In this document: in pieces, positions 22,679 to 33,781 of the stretch
How positions within the stretch are numbered: position 1 is the stretch's first letter
Layout of the letters: each line of letters starts with the position of its first letter
From: Sinonovacula constricta
Lineage: Eukaryota; Mollusca; Bivalvia; Cardiida; Solecurtidae
Length of the DNA stretch: 64,000 bases
Assembly: GCA_007844125.1 (NCBI GenBank)
Contig: CM017563.1
Span: forward strand, 13,572,324-13,636,323
Direction of reading: 5' to 3'
The notes under the pieces: model-generated
The model's input: only the letters and a program-made list of their open reading frames with translations
Told to the model about the DNA's origin: nothing
Database searches by the model: none
Program-made: the position numbers and the translations under genes

Positions 22679-24911
22679 AAATTTATTTATTCCCAAGGAG
22701 AAGGACTCCAAACATGTCAGCCAGTTCAGGACAATATCTCTGCTCAATGTAGAGGGCAAGATATTTTTCGCCATACTAGCCAGAAGACTGACAACCTATC
22801 TCACCACAAATGGCTACGTAGATACGTCAGTTCAGAAGGGTGGAGTTCCTGGATTCTCGGGATGTGTGGAGCATACCAGTGCAATCAGCCAACTTATCAG
22901 GGAAGCGAAAGTCAACAATGGGGATCTTACTGTGGTTTGGCTTGACCTTGCAAACGCTTACGGGTCAATTCCCCACAGGCTCATAGAAACAGCTCTCGAG
23001 TACTACAACGTCCCTGAGTACATTCAAGGGATGATCAATGAGTACTTCAGTGGAATGAAACTGCGCTTCATGGTCAATGACAAGATGACAGCCTGGCAGA
23101 GACTGGAAAAGGGCATAGTGACTGGATGTACCATCTCAGTTGTCCTGTTTGTGATGGGCATGAACCTTATAATTAACCCTGCGAACGCAGAAACGCGAGG
23201 GCCAAAGACATCTACGGGATTACATCTGCCGACAAATAGGGGTTTTATGGACGACCTGACAGTGACAACACAGACACACATACAAGCAAGATGGGTACTG
23301 AAAGCATTAGAAGAAGCAGCCACTTGGGCTAGAATGAAGTTCAAACCCAAGAAGTCCAGAAGCCTGATCGTCAAACGTGGGTCGGTCACAAGACGATTCA
23401 ACCTCCAGGTTCAAGGCGAAGACATACCATCCATCATGGACAGTCCCATTAAGTGCCTAGGCAAGTGGTTTGATGCCAGCCTCAGTGACAAAGCCAACAT
23501 AGAGCGCATCAGATCACAACTACAAGAAGGGTTGAAACAGATAGAGAGATCCGGCCTACCAGGGAAGTACAAAGCGTGGCTTTTCCAGAACGGCCTCCTC
23601 CCCAGATTGATGTGGCCCCTGATGCTATATGAAATCACTACAACTGCAGTGGAATGCCTGGAGCGAACGATCAGCAGACATCTGCGTCGATGGCTTGGAG
23701 TACCACCAAGCTTTACCAGCATCGGGTTGTACGGGCGAACCAACCAGCTTCAACTCCCCCTATCATCTTTAGTTGAGGAGTTCAAAGTTGCCAAGACACG
23801 GCTGGTGATGACGCTCAAGCAGTCGCAAGATGGTTCAATCCGCAACGCTGGAATTGAAACCAGGACAGGAAGAAAATGGTCCGCAAGCCAAGCAGTCGAA
23901 CAAGCTGAGAGAAGACTCCAGCACAAAGACATAGTCGGCATCACGGCAGTTGGTAGACAGGGGCTGGGCAACTCCACGACCACCTTGTGGGGCTCTGCCG
24001 GGAATACAGAAAGGAGGAGTATGGTGCAAGAAGAAGTCAGAGCAGCAGAAGAAGAAGATAGAAGAGCGAAAGCTGTTTCCATGGGTGCCCAAGGCGCATG
24101 GACAAAGTGGACAACAACGAGCAGAAAACTGACCTGGGCAGATCTTTGGAGATACGAACCACTGAGGATCGCATTCTTGCTCAGGTCAGTTTGTGACCTG
24201 CTCCCGTCACCCTACAACCTTCACAGATGGGGTCTACAAGACAACCCCAAGTGCCATTTGTGTGACAAAACGGGAAGCATGGAACACATCCTGTCTTCGT
24301 GTACTATTGCCCTCACCCAAGGACGCTACCGGTGGAGACACGACTGTGTTCTTCAAGAACTTGCGGACAAGCTGGAACGAGAGAGGACCAAGAAGAGGAC
24401 CAGACAGAAGCCTCGTTTGATTCAGTTTGTTAAGGAGGGTCAGAAGGCGCCCAAACAATTGCAGGCTACACATTCAATCCTGGATGAATCAGACAAGTGG
24501 GAAATGTCTGTGGACCTGAAACAAAAACTTGTGTTCCCGAACATTATCCAGACAACACTTAGACCTGACATTGTAATCTGGTCAAACAAAAACAAGTGTC
24601 TGATTATGGTTGAACTGACCGTTCCTTGGGAATCTCGTTGTGATGAGGCCTATGAAAGGAAGCAGGCCAAGTATTCTGAACTACAAGAACAGTGCAAACA
24701 GAAGGGATGGCGAGTGTGGCTCTTTCCGGTGGAAATCGGCGCCAGAGGATTCCCAGCACAGTCGCTGTGGAAAATGTTCAGTGCCTTGGGAATCAAGGGA
24801 GCAGACAGAAAGCGTGCAGTGGGCGCACTAAGTCAGACAGCTGAACGGGCATCCAGTTGGTTGTGGATGAAGAGAGAGGAGAAGAGCTGGAAGCCTACCA
24901 TCAACACGTAG
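22665..24911 (+). CDS. RT-endonuclease of RLE-type non-LTR retrotransposon (partial)
   Basis: Encodes the target-primed reverse transcription enzyme: the endonuclease nicks genomic DNA and the RT copies the element RNA there. Residue numbers follow the first ATG at 22665. RT core: IPKEKDS and QFRTISLLN (residues 9-27), motif A with catalytic Asp94 (WLDLANAYGSIPH), motif B GIVTGC (~150), motif C FMDD with Asp196 and Asp197. After the thumb region comes a zinc knuckle C530-x2-C533-x7-H541-x4-C546. Then a restriction-like endonuclease: RPD (633-635), x14, E650-LT, and a downstream YERKQAKY. The order RT, CCHC, PD-(D/E)XK is diagnostic of the R2/NeSL/Hero side of non-LTR elements. All key residues are present and there is no stop or frameshift. 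The N-terminal zinc fingers and Myb-like domain usual for the group are absent. The first ~7 codons read through flanking repeat, so the true element frame begins upstream and this ATG is not the native start. Confidence 0.9.
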   Translation: MLLCLNLFIPKEKDSKHVSQFRTISLLNVEGKIFFAILARRLTTYLTTNGYVDTSVQKGGVPGFSGCVEHTSAISQLIREAKVNNGDLTVVWLDLANAYGSIPHRLIETALEYYNVPEYIQGMINEYFSGMKLRFMVNDKMTAWQRLEKGIVTGCTISVVLFVMGMNLIINPANAETRGPKTSTGLHLPTNRGFMDDLTVTTQTHIQARWVLKALEEAATWARMKFKPKKSRSLIVKRGSVTRRFNLQVQGEDIPSIMDSPIKCLGKWFDASLSDKANIERIRSQLQEGLKQIERSGLPGKYKAWLFQNGLLPRLMWPLMLYEITTTAVECLERTISRHLRRWLGVPPSFTSIGLYGRTNQLQLPLSSLVEEFKVAKTRLVMTLKQSQDGSIRNAGIETRTGRKWSASQAVEQAERRLQHKDIVGITAVGRQGLGNSTTTLWGSAGNTERRSMVQEEVRAAEEEDRRAKAVSMGAQGAWTKWTTTSRKLTWADLWRYEPLRIAFLLRSVCDLLPSPYNLHRWGLQDNPKCHLCDKTGSMEHILSSCTIALTQGRYRWRHDCVLQELADKLERERTKKRTRQKPRLIQFVKEGQKAPKQLQATHSILDESDKWEMSVDLKQKLVFPNIIQTTLRPDIVIWSNKNKCLIMVELTVPWESRCDEAYERKQAKYSELQEQCKQKGWRVWLFPVEIGARGFPAQSLWKMFSALGIKGADRKRAVGALSQTAERASSWLWMKREEKSWKPTINT

Positions 24912-25087
24912 TGGCTGATCACCACTGCGGGCCCGCCGCCTGGAGAGTGTCCTGAGATTGAAGGGCCGAAACACTTGTTGATAGGCGGTTCTCAGCTGAG
25001 GATGTTGATGGTACAAGCAGTACAGAACTGTATTCTGCTCAACAATTCTTTCGCCAAGAGAAGAAAAAAACTTTGTGCATATGCAAG
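22679..25087 (+). mobile_element. R2/NeSL/Hero-type non-LTR retrotransposon, 5'-truncated
   Basis: An insert of ~2.4 kb, GC-richer than its surroundings, holding a 748-codon RT-endonuclease frame and a ~175 bp 3' UTR beginning 'tggctgatcaccactgcggg'. The 5' UTR and the N-terminal DNA-binding region are missing, as expected from incomplete target-primed reverse transcription. There is no long poly(A); the 3' end reaches an A-rich stretch near 25063-25087. Clade within the RLE-encoding group is inferred; a phylogeny would settle it. Confidence 0.8.
24912..25087 (+). other. 3' UTR of the retrotransposon
   Basis: Starts after the TAG stop. GC-rich 'actgcgggcccgccgcctgg' and 'gagtgtcctgagattgaagg' suggest a structured RNA, which in R2-like elements is the RT recognition site. 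It ends in A-rich 'gaagaaaaaaact'. The 3' boundary is set by the flanking direct repeat at 25088. Confidence 0.6.
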
Positions 25088-25195
25088 AAATTGGCTTGAA
25101 GTTTATTTAAAAAAAACCATATGGATGCAATTCGGCAAGGTGGCATTTCCACATTTACTAAACTTGTGGATACTGTTGCCTTTGTTGCTTTGTTT
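25088..25195 (+). repeat. Right ~108 bp direct repeat flanking the retrotransposon
   Basis: Partner of 22574-22678; see that entry. Confidence 0.75.
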
Positions 25196-25636
25196 GTTGC
25201 TTGTAGGAAAAAAGGTGTGTCGCAACTAAATTGTTACTAGCTTATTTATTTTCTTATCAGCAGAAATTATAATCAGACCTCGTGCATGAGACGTCAGGCA
25301 CATTTTTACATGTACGCAGAACTTTCGTGAGTTCTGACAACAATTATGTACACACAGTTTGAATCATATTAAACATAAATGATATCTCATCATTCAATTG
25401 CATTTATTTATTGGGTTTAGTAGAATAATAAAAATCGAAATCAAAATAAATGCCCAAAGTAATACTTTTTTTTAAACGCAGTTCTGTGGCATCTGGAAAA
25501 AGGTTTAACCTTACGGTCTAGCAGTGAAAATGTTTAGAACAAATACATGTTTTGCTTCGATTTCATTTTCAAATTGTTTTCCATGTGCTCTGTTGTCAAC
25601 TTCATGATTGTATATCTGCCTTATTCACCCAAAGAG

Positions 25637-25706
<70 letters not shown>

Positions 25707-25750
25707 AGCTGCTTAACAAACGATGCTTATAAACTTGCTACTTTATGCGT
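25196..25750. repeat. Spacer with (CATA)n(TA)n microsatellite
   Basis: AT-rich spacer. CATA repeats then TA repeats lie at about 25637-25702. No gene recognised. Confidence 0.6.
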
Positions 25751-26286
25751 ATGGTAGGTATGGGAGACCCCTGGATTAAAACTCAGGCCGCGACCTATAA
25801 GGTTTAAAACGGTAATTCTGCCTTGTTAACGCGTTAAGCGAATATAGGAAAAGTTACCCGACTGGTCGACTCAGTGTCAGATTAACGGGATTTTGTCAGG
25901 GGCGGATCCAGAAACTTTTGGTGTGGGGGTGGGGGTGTAAATCAAGATTCAGTCACCTTTATCGCAGTAAATACTAGACATATACACACAGTAAGAGAAC
26001 CCAAACTCGACCTAAGCATTCAACAGACAAAATTTACTTTAAAAGCTAAGTATTTTTGAGCTTACATGTATGTGTTTTCACAACAACAGTCTTTTACCTG
26101 GTTGGTGGGGGCTGCCCCCCCCCCCCCCCCCCGCCTGGATCCATCCCTTGACTTTGTGTATCATCAATTAAAATGTTGATACATGTTCTACACTGTGAAG
26201 ACAGGCTAATATCTGTTCCAATGGGACACCGCCCACGGATAAGTGAGGTATGTCTGGTGGGACTAAGAACACAAGAAACAACAAAC
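25751..26286 (+). mobile_element. SINE-1 copy, split by MITE-A
   Basis: The 5' part ('atggtaggtatgggagaccc', 'caggccgcgacctata', 'gtcgactcagtgtcagatta') ends at 25896. The 3' part resumes at 26150 and runs 'ctacactgtgaagacaggc', 'aatatctgttccaatgggac', 'ggtgggactaagaa', 'aagaaacaacaaac'. The MITE-A between them has an 8 bp duplication of SINE sequence, so the order of events is clear: SINE first, MITE later. Confidence 0.75.
25897..26149 (+). mobile_element. MITE-A copy with 8 bp target duplication
   Basis: CAGGGGCGGATCCAG at the left, 'ggatccatccctt' at the right. Flanking octamers GATTTTGT (25889) and GACTTTGT (26150) differ at one base. The 8 bp duplication plus CAGGG ends points to the hAT superfamily. 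A C17-18 homopolymer lies at about 26115-26132. Non-coding. Confidence 0.85.
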
Positions 26287-26560
26287 GATCACACCGTCAG
26301 GGTAGAGAACGTTAGGTAATATCGGCAATACATGGCTCAACTATCTACATAAGGGTGACGTCTGTCTCGGACGGGAGCCAAATATGGGGGGGGGGGGGGG
26401 GGTGTTGTTGTATTGTGTGATTTCATTTACTTTCATTTACCCAGAGAAAATGTGGTTTCCAGACGTTTCACTTTTATTTTGACGTCTAGATAAAATATCA
26501 GGCTTGACAAACTCGACATTCACTAAACATACACTGTTTATTACAGTTTTAATGTATAGC
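26287..26560 (+). repeat. Repeat C copy
   Basis: 'cgtcagggtagagaacgtta', 'gggtgacgtctgtctcggac' and 'gggagccaaatatggg' match the 46.7 kb copy. Then come a G17 run at ~26386-26402 and a Repeat C distal part ('ccagacgtttcac', 'gataaaatatcaggc'). Abuts the end of SINE-1. Confidence 0.6.
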
Positions 26561-28436
26561 TCTGTCATCAGTTATGGCCAGGAATACTGATGATTTCAAA
26601 TTCCTTATATTTAATTAAAAAACACCTAAAGAAATGTGAACACCACAAATAGCTTTATTTTATGTTAATGTTGCATAAGTAAATTAAAATGACAGTAACA
26701 TATTTATTGGTGTTCACCATTGCAATTATTCTTATCATCAGTCCTGAATAAAATAGATTGTAGTCAAATTATTAGTGTGCAGTTTGGGTGCTATTGTTTT
26801 TGCATGTAGTTAAATTATGCACTGCGACTGGTACAATACCTACATTTAATTTTCCTCAAAATCTACCGCATGTAATGTTTTGACAGGTTTAAAGCTGGGC
26901 TCTATGAGGAAGGCGGTTGCTGTTGTTTTGGCCACCTTTTATTGCCATGTACTTATTGTTTTGGATTGTTTTATACCAGTAACAACAATGTGTTGCTGGA
27001 GATAGTATGGCTTTAAAGTAGAGTTTAAAGGTTTTTTTTACGTTGTTCAGACTTGTTATATGAGTCAATGTGTAACTGAGATTTAACAGGTATAATTGTA
27101 ATGACACTGTTGACATCTGTTTTGTCAAATATACGATCTTCAGTGCCGTGTAGAATTGTTCCACATACTGACTATACTTCTCGTAATTGTGTTTTTGGAA
27201 ATAATTTGATGCATTGAGCTTTCTGTGGTGATTGTTCAATATGTCATTTCATATAACGTTGTAAGTTATCATTTCAACTTGTTAGGTATTCAATTTAGGC
27301 GTCAGTTATCATTACAGCAGAGTATGTATTCAGTTTAAACATCGTTATTTCTCTGTTGATGGCGTTAAGGTTTATGTTTCTAAATGGTTACGTTGGAAAC
27401 GAGATAAAAAGCTGTTTCAGGAACGGTTGCAACAAAAAAGTTATAATAACAGTTAAAATACTAACGCCTTCTTCGTTTTAATTCTACGTCCATGGCTGGG
27501 ACTGAGTTTAATTGGCATTTTTTCAAATGCATGGCAGCCTTACATGTCCCAAAGGTTTTACATGTATGTCAAAACATTTTTTGAACACATGATGAATTAA
27601 CCATGACTCCCACAAGGACGATTAGAGTTGTGCAATATCGCTGATTTATTGGAACATTTTTTAACAAACTACAAAAACGGTTCAGATATATCCAAGCTAA
27701 ATGTCGGAAGGTTGCTCCCTACTGTGATAAAATAATATTTATAGAGTTTACTAAGTAGCAATATATACGCATATCTGCGATAAACCAATATGGGGTTTTA
27801 GTATGTGTTTTACATTATAGAATATTTAAAATAGATTCATAATCTCCCTGAATTTTACTATGAACAGAAATAATGTGTACACTCCCGTATGATGATAATA
27901 TTCATAGAAAGCAATAGCAAAGTTAAAAGATTACAATGACCAACCACGCCACGCCTCCAGACATCAAAACTTTAATGAAAGTACCAAGTCATTTTATAAT
28001 CTTCATGATATAGGGCGCTCGCCACATGCCCTAGGGTAAAAGGCGATGGTAAAACGAAGTTTTACGACCTTCTACGAAGGTTCTGCCATTATGCACACCA
28101 TAACAAAATGTCGACATGTATTTATCAAGGGAACGTTTCTACTGTTATAACAAAGTATATAGTTAAAATAAATGTATTAGATATACATGGTGTATTTTAT
28201 TGTTTAATCATTTTGGAATAATGGCGTACAATGACGGATAAATCTTTCAGGTGGAGATTGCTAACACATACATTGACCATCTTGCAAAAACAATTATACA
28301 GTTTTAGAGTGGTCTGTCTACAAAATAACAGTTGACTAATCAGGGTAGAAAATTTGTATTGAACTATCTGGTGACGTAACATTGTTGGATGATTGGATTT
28401 GGAAAATCTATATATTTTAACAAGTTTAAAGATGAT
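26561..28436. other. No gene recognised
   Basis: AT-rich. A short block at ~27530-27575 ('gtcccaaagg.tt.acatg') resembles 48725-48760. Small stem-loops occur at ~28050-28072 (GTAAAACGAAGTTTTAC; CCTTCTACGAAGG). The 116-codon minus frame at 26889-27239 has no recognised domain. Confidence 0.45.
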
Positions 28437-28447
28437 GCATGTGTGTG

Positions 28448-28497
<50 letters not shown>

Positions 28498-28508
28498 CGC
28501 GCGCGTGT
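28437..28508. repeat. (TG)n(CG)n microsatellite
   Basis: TG repeats with two early CA interruptions, ending in a GCGCGC tract, the same arrangement as at 8571. Confidence 0.95.
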
Positions 28509-28668
28509 GTTTTAAGATTCCTCAACAAGGACGTGTGCCAAAGTTATGTCATAATATGGCTCAGTAGTCATTGTCTTAGATGCTTTTTTATGTCTTTACT
28601 TTTTAACTTGTTTGTGATATAACTTAGTTCAGTTCTACATACTTATATTTTAGAGATATAACACAAGT

Positions 28669-29395
28669 TTGCATTGTTACTGCCTTGTGTCATTTGTGTC
28701 ATTGTTACTGCCTTGTGTATTTATGGCATTGTTACTGCTTTGTGTTATTGGTGTCATTGTTACTGCCTTCTGTCATTTATGTCAATGTTACTGCCTTGCG
28801 TCATTTGTGTCATTGTTACTGCCTTGTGTCATTTATGTCATTGTTATTGCTTTGTGTTATTGGTGACATTGTTGCTGCTTTGTGTCATTTGTGTCATTGT
28901 TACTGCCTTGTGTCATTTATGTCATTGTTATTGCTTTGTGTTATTGGTGACATTGTTACTGCTTTGTGTCATTTATGTCATTGTTATTGCCTTGTGTCAT
29001 TTGTGTCATTGTTACGGCGTTGTGTTGTTGGTGTCATTGTTACTGCTTTGTGTTATTGGTGTCATTGTTACTGCCTTCTGTCATTTATGTCAATGTTACT
29101 GCCTTGCGTCATTTGTGTCATTGTTACTGCCTTGTGTCATTTATGTCATTGTTATTGCTTTGTGTTATTGGTGACATTGTTACTGCTTTGTGTCATTTGT
29201 GTCATTGTTACTGCTTTGTGTCATTTATGTCATTGTTACTGCTTTGTGTCATTTATGTCATTGTTACTGCTTTGTGTCATTTATGTCATTGTTACTGCTT
29301 TGTGTCATTGTTACTGCTTTGTGTCATTTATGTCATTGTTACTGCCTTGTGTCATTTGTGTCATTGTTACTGCCTTGTGTCATTTGCTCTTTGGT
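28669..29395 (+). repeat. 28 bp minisatellite, ~26 units
   Basis: The unit is about 'ctgctttgtgtcatttatgt' plus 'cattgtta'. A block of 135+ bp (from 28741) is repeated essentially unchanged at 29049, 308 bp or exactly 11 units away. That indicates block duplication by unequal exchange. Because 28 is not a multiple of 3 and the unit lacks stops, all three plus frames are open (up to 251 codons of CHLCHCYC-type repeats). These are not genes. Confidence 0.95.
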
Positions 29396-30914
29396 GTATT
29401 GACTTCAATGCTATTGTTGTTGTTTTTAAGAAAAAGGTAAAAAGAAATCAAACTCATAATTAATATTGTCTATTCACTATATTTAATTTTATTCTTTACT
29501 AAAATATGTATATATGAATATCGATATATGCATAAAGATTGATGTGTTGTATAAATCAATCAAAAGTACTTTCCAGTTTTTACTCATCATGACGTTTTGT
29601 TCAGTTTGCATCCAAGGAGCACAGCTGCATTACTCTTTGATGGAGAGTAATGGTGTTTTCCAGACTGACTGGCATTCGCTTACTAGCGACTAATATCCAT
29701 AACGTAATGGCAATGATCAAATGTACTGTATGGCTGCTTCCTCAAGCCAACCGTGATAAGGCCTGCACTTGATATTTATTTCTTGATTGCAATTTTTCGA
29801 TACGTTTCTCTTACTGCTTTATAATTTGTTTGTTGTTCTTAATTTTGTTTTCTTGTGTATTAAATGGAAGAAGTTTGTATTGTAATCCTGTTTGTAATCC
29901 TGGTGTGAGTGAAGCCGCATACGATTTTACCAATACATACACGGTGATGTATTTGACAGTTGATAAGAAAAACACAATCATGTATATTTAATCGACAAGC
30001 AGTGATAACACCGGCCAAGGATTGGCCGCTTTAAAATTCGCATTTTTGTAGAATCGTTAATTGATACATATGTTGTGCAGTGCGCCATAATTATCACAAG
30101 AAACAGCAAGGGTGTCAGACAAACAAGACATCACAGAGAGAGCACGGGCTATAAGAATTTGACTATTTTGGAAAGCGAACAATCTTTTACACTGTCGATT
30201 CGTAACAATGATGTATGGGTGTCACGAACCGTGACTCTGATGTAGGAAATAACTATCTGCTACTTTGCTTGTTTCTCGTTGTCTGCTACATCTGCTCTTG
30301 CAAGCTGCGTTGTTAAAATCGGCAAACTCTATTTCTTTGGTTAAACAAGAACTCGCTAAACATCTGCGAATTCGTATTAATGCCTGCTACCCTTTTATAA
30401 TTCCAAGCTACACATTTGTATTGCAAGTTAAACTGTTCCAGGTTTCAGCGAACAGCTGCCATTTCCTGTTTTTGCCTGCTACACTCTCGTTCTCGTAAAA
30501 TGCAATCCAAAGGAGGCACTGATCTCTGGTGCGGCACCGTTGAAACTTTTTTGGACATTATGAATTATTTTACAATGTAGTTGGAAAGTCAAGATTTTGC
30601 CATTTGTACAAAAGTCTATTACACTTTTCTCCTCCCAAACGATGTGCTCATAAAAAGTAACCATGAAAACCGCTTGCACAAAAGCATGACTCAATAACAA
30701 CTGCCAAATGCTTTTTTTACTACAGCTTTCAAGTGAAGCTCATAATCGTAATTTTGAATTTAGTATCATCATCTTGAATTGGTATTGTAAAACTCGTGCT
30801 TGCCTTCCTTATGTGCAATGTTCAGTACAATAACATCTTATACAGACCAGACTGGAAGTAAACTTGTGAGCTTTCTGTGTGCTACTGACTGGAAAGTTTA
30901 GAAGGAATATACGA
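29396..30914. other. No gene recognised; weak match of 29590-29850 to 39000-39290
   Basis: Scattered shared words in order ('aatgatcaaa', 'gataaggc', 'atatttatttc.tga') link 29690-29800 with 39135-39230. This may be another old duplicate block. Frames are short and anonymous. Confidence 0.3.
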
Positions 30915-31090
30915 CAAGGTCCTATGAGAATTGCAATATATATTCGAGTTTGAAAAGGCATACGACAAAGGTTTTCACTTGCCGGTCATATGTTAAAGTA
31001 ACAACAAAACTGTGACCAGACAAAACTACAAGCACAACAACAACAAAACAACAACCCCAACAGTTACTGCCTCGAACGGTCAGGCCTGAA
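30915..31090 (+). repeat. Duplicate block shared with 33966-34145
   Basis: 'aaggtcctatgagaattgca', 'atatattcgagtttgaaaag' and 'gcatacgacaaag', then a diverged 'gaacggtcag' region, match 33975-34120 in order. Confidence 0.5.
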
Positions 31091-31239
31091 AAAGAACCGA
31101 CTAGGGTTCAGATGAACCAGAAAAGATGACCGAACCATGTGCTGATGTGACAATAAAAAGAATGGAAATGGAAGTGAGCAGAGGAGGACAACAGAGGAGA
31201 TAGTGGATATAGGATAGCAAAAGGGACAAGGACAGACAG

Positions 31240-31465
31240 AAAAAGAGAGTGTATGTGAAAGTGAGAGAGATAGAAAGAGACAGTCAGAAAGGAAGGGGTT
31301 TTTAGAAAGACATTCAGATAGACATGGGGAGAGAGAGAAAGAGACAGAGAGACAGGCAGATAGAAAGAGAGAGAGAGAAAGATGAGAGAGAGATAGAGAG
31401 GAGAGAGAGAGGACAGAGAGAAAGAGAGAGAGAGAGAGAGTGAGTGAGAGAGAGAGAGATAAGGC
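31240..31465. repeat. GA-rich imperfect microsatellite
   Basis: AGAG repeats with scattered CA and GGA interruptions. The minus-strand Ser/Leu-rich frames (143 and 119 codons) are artefacts of the CT-rich strand. Confidence 0.9.
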
Positions 31466-33468
31466 ATTCACAGCGAGGCATTCACAGAGAGCCATTCAGA
31501 GTCAGACCAATAATTCCCATCGATGTTTCTATCAACCAAAATAAATTCAATAATCTACAGACATGATTAGAAAAAAACACGAGATAAATTAGCATGCCAG
31601 ACTTTGGTGGAACATTTCCAGTTTATTAATGAATGTCTGGTATTTCTGTACATAGCCTTGTCAGAAATCACGATGCCTTGTCCATGAAAAATGCAATTAT
31701 ATGATTTAAGCCTTAAAGTTTAGCAACGAATCACCTCATATCATATCATATCATATATCATATCATATTCATATAATTTCATTCATGTAAGTGTTTAATG
31801 AGGCATCAGTAACGTTGACGCCAGACTCTTTGTTTTAAAGTCGGCCACGGAAAGTCTGTTTCGGCTTTAAAGCAGATATAAAATAAAGAAAAGTCAGAAA
31901 AACAAAACAGCAAACACATGTTCTATCCCAGCCCAATAAAGTTTGGCAAGATATTCTCAAATTTCAGAATAAATTTTGTTTTTGCCACTTAATCGATATA
32001 TCAAGTCTGTCAGGGGACACTATTTTGTCCATGCCTTTTCTCCTATAGATTTCCCCGAATTTTAATGATATAACACAATTACTCTAAGTACCATGAAAAC
32101 CTGTGGTCCTTTTAGTTTTTGCTGCGATTTGATAAATTTGGCATGCATGATCATCCTGTTCAACGATATTGCAGGACCGTTCGTGGACGCATTTTTGTTG
32201 CCGACTTATTTCCTCTTTAAACCTATTTATTCAGACTTTAATTGATTACGATACTTTCTGCTTCTACAATTTTGTACTAATTTTGATGAATTTCTGCAGT
32301 TGTCCTTTTAAAGATCTCACATAAAGTGTAAAAGTTAGTGATTCTTTCTAAATATATTATGGTACAGATAGTTTCCACATCCATGAAGATCCCTTATCTT
32401 GGCAGCCATTTTTGGTGGCATCTTCAAGGGATTTTCAGATGAATTGTATAGAAGCGTAAATTTTATTTCCTTGTAATTTCTTTATTTGTGGTCCAAAAAT
32501 TAAAAGCTATACACCATTGGAAAGCTCTTGAAGTATATATTTTGAAAATACAATATTTTAAAAAAAAGATAAGTGCACAAAGAATTAATTCACAGAAATA
32601 AATAAAATTATTGGCCCATCCTTCAACAAAGTGTAAACAGTGTATCTTTTTCTGGTTGTATTTTGTACCTTTTAAACTATCAAAATACAGTTTGATCTTT
32701 AAAATACTTCGTAAAAGCTGTTAAATTTGATATAAATTATCACAAAATAGACTGAAAAATAACAACACAGTGGTGAGTTTAAAACAACACATATTTTCAG
32801 ATTTCAGCATGCACAAGATTTTGCCTTCCAAGATGACTGCCTTAAACTCTCGTATCATTGCCTATGACATCACGTGGAAACTATCTGTTTACAATTTCCA
32901 TTCGTGGACACATTTTTCCCCGGACTGTTCTTCCACAGCAAACAAATTTTGTTTCACTCGTTTTTGTCGAGGGTGAACATAGAGATAAATCTGTCGACCA
33001 TGCGTACTGCTTTAATTATGACAATTGTATTTTTTTCATATATCTTTAAAATCATACTTTATTTCGAATTAGTCTTCGTCACTCCTGCTAAGTGGTGTCG
33101 TAAAATCACATTACTCATTGCAAAAATTGGCCTTTAGTTTAGATGTGAAACCAAAAAAAAAATAAAAAAATAAATAAAAATATTTTTTTTTTAAAAAATA
33201 CACTATTGCCAATAATGTTACATGTAAAACTGGCAGCTGATCACATTTTATACGCTTCACGTTTCCTTGTTTCCATTTTTGTCAAGAACGGAAGCTTTTT
33301 TTACCTTGGGCACCGAAAGCAACTAAAAAGCGTTTGTTTTTCCCCAAAAAATGATTTTGATGTATTTTTATACATAGCGTGATGCACGATATTTCATGTA
33401 AATTTCTCGGATATATTCAGTAATGTGAAATGTTTTTACCTTATACTACATTCAGGAAGTTTCTATAT
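31466..33468. other. No gene recognised
   Basis: AT-rich. A (TATCA)n run lies at about 31736-31765 and A/T homopolymers at 33150-33200. Frames near 32770-33137 are overlapping and anonymous. Confidence 0.45.
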
Positions 33469-33781
33469 CAGGGGCGGATACAGAGAACTTTGGTGGGGGG
33501 TATGAATCAAGATCCATTTAACTTTATCGCAGTAAATACTTGATATATATACACAGTAAGGGACCATAACTTCGATCTAAGCAGTCAACAGACACAATTT
33601 ACTTTAGAAGCTTAGTATTTTTAAGCAAACATGTATGTGATTTAACAACTCTACTCTTTTACCTGGTTGGTGGGGGATGCACCCCCTCCCCGGATCCATC
33701 CCTGGTGGACAGATGTGTGTTTTCACAACTTTGCTCATTTATTGGTTGGGGATGCATCCCCTCGCCCTGGATCCATCCCTG
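33469..33781 (+). mobile_element. MITE-A copy with duplicated 3' end
   Basis: Starts CAGGGGCGGATACAG and has all family blocks through 'ggatccatccctgg'. The terminal ~65 bp is then repeated ('gtgttttcacaactttgctc', 'ggttggggatgcatcccc', 'ggatccatccctg'). Flanking octamers TTCTATAT (33461) and TTCTGTTT (33782) match at 6 of 8 and lie outside the duplicated end, so the element inserted in this extended form. Confidence 0.8.

Noticed and set aside
22625..22945. 106-codon frame overlapping the start of the retrotransposon frame
   Set aside because: Out of frame with the RT; it covers the flanking direct repeat and shadow sequence.
23024..24092. Minus-strand frames of 85-125 codons under the RT frame
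   Set aside because: Shadows of the strongly supported plus-strand coding region.
28674..29463. Cys/His-rich plus-strand frames resembling tandem zinc motifs (CHLCHCYC)
   Set aside because: The 28 bp period shifts frame each unit, and all three frames give similar peptides. The spacing is dictated by the DNA repeat, not by a zinc-finger fold.
31064..31495. Ser/Leu-rich minus-strand frames of 119-143 codons
   Set aside because: They translate a GA/CT-rich simple repeat.
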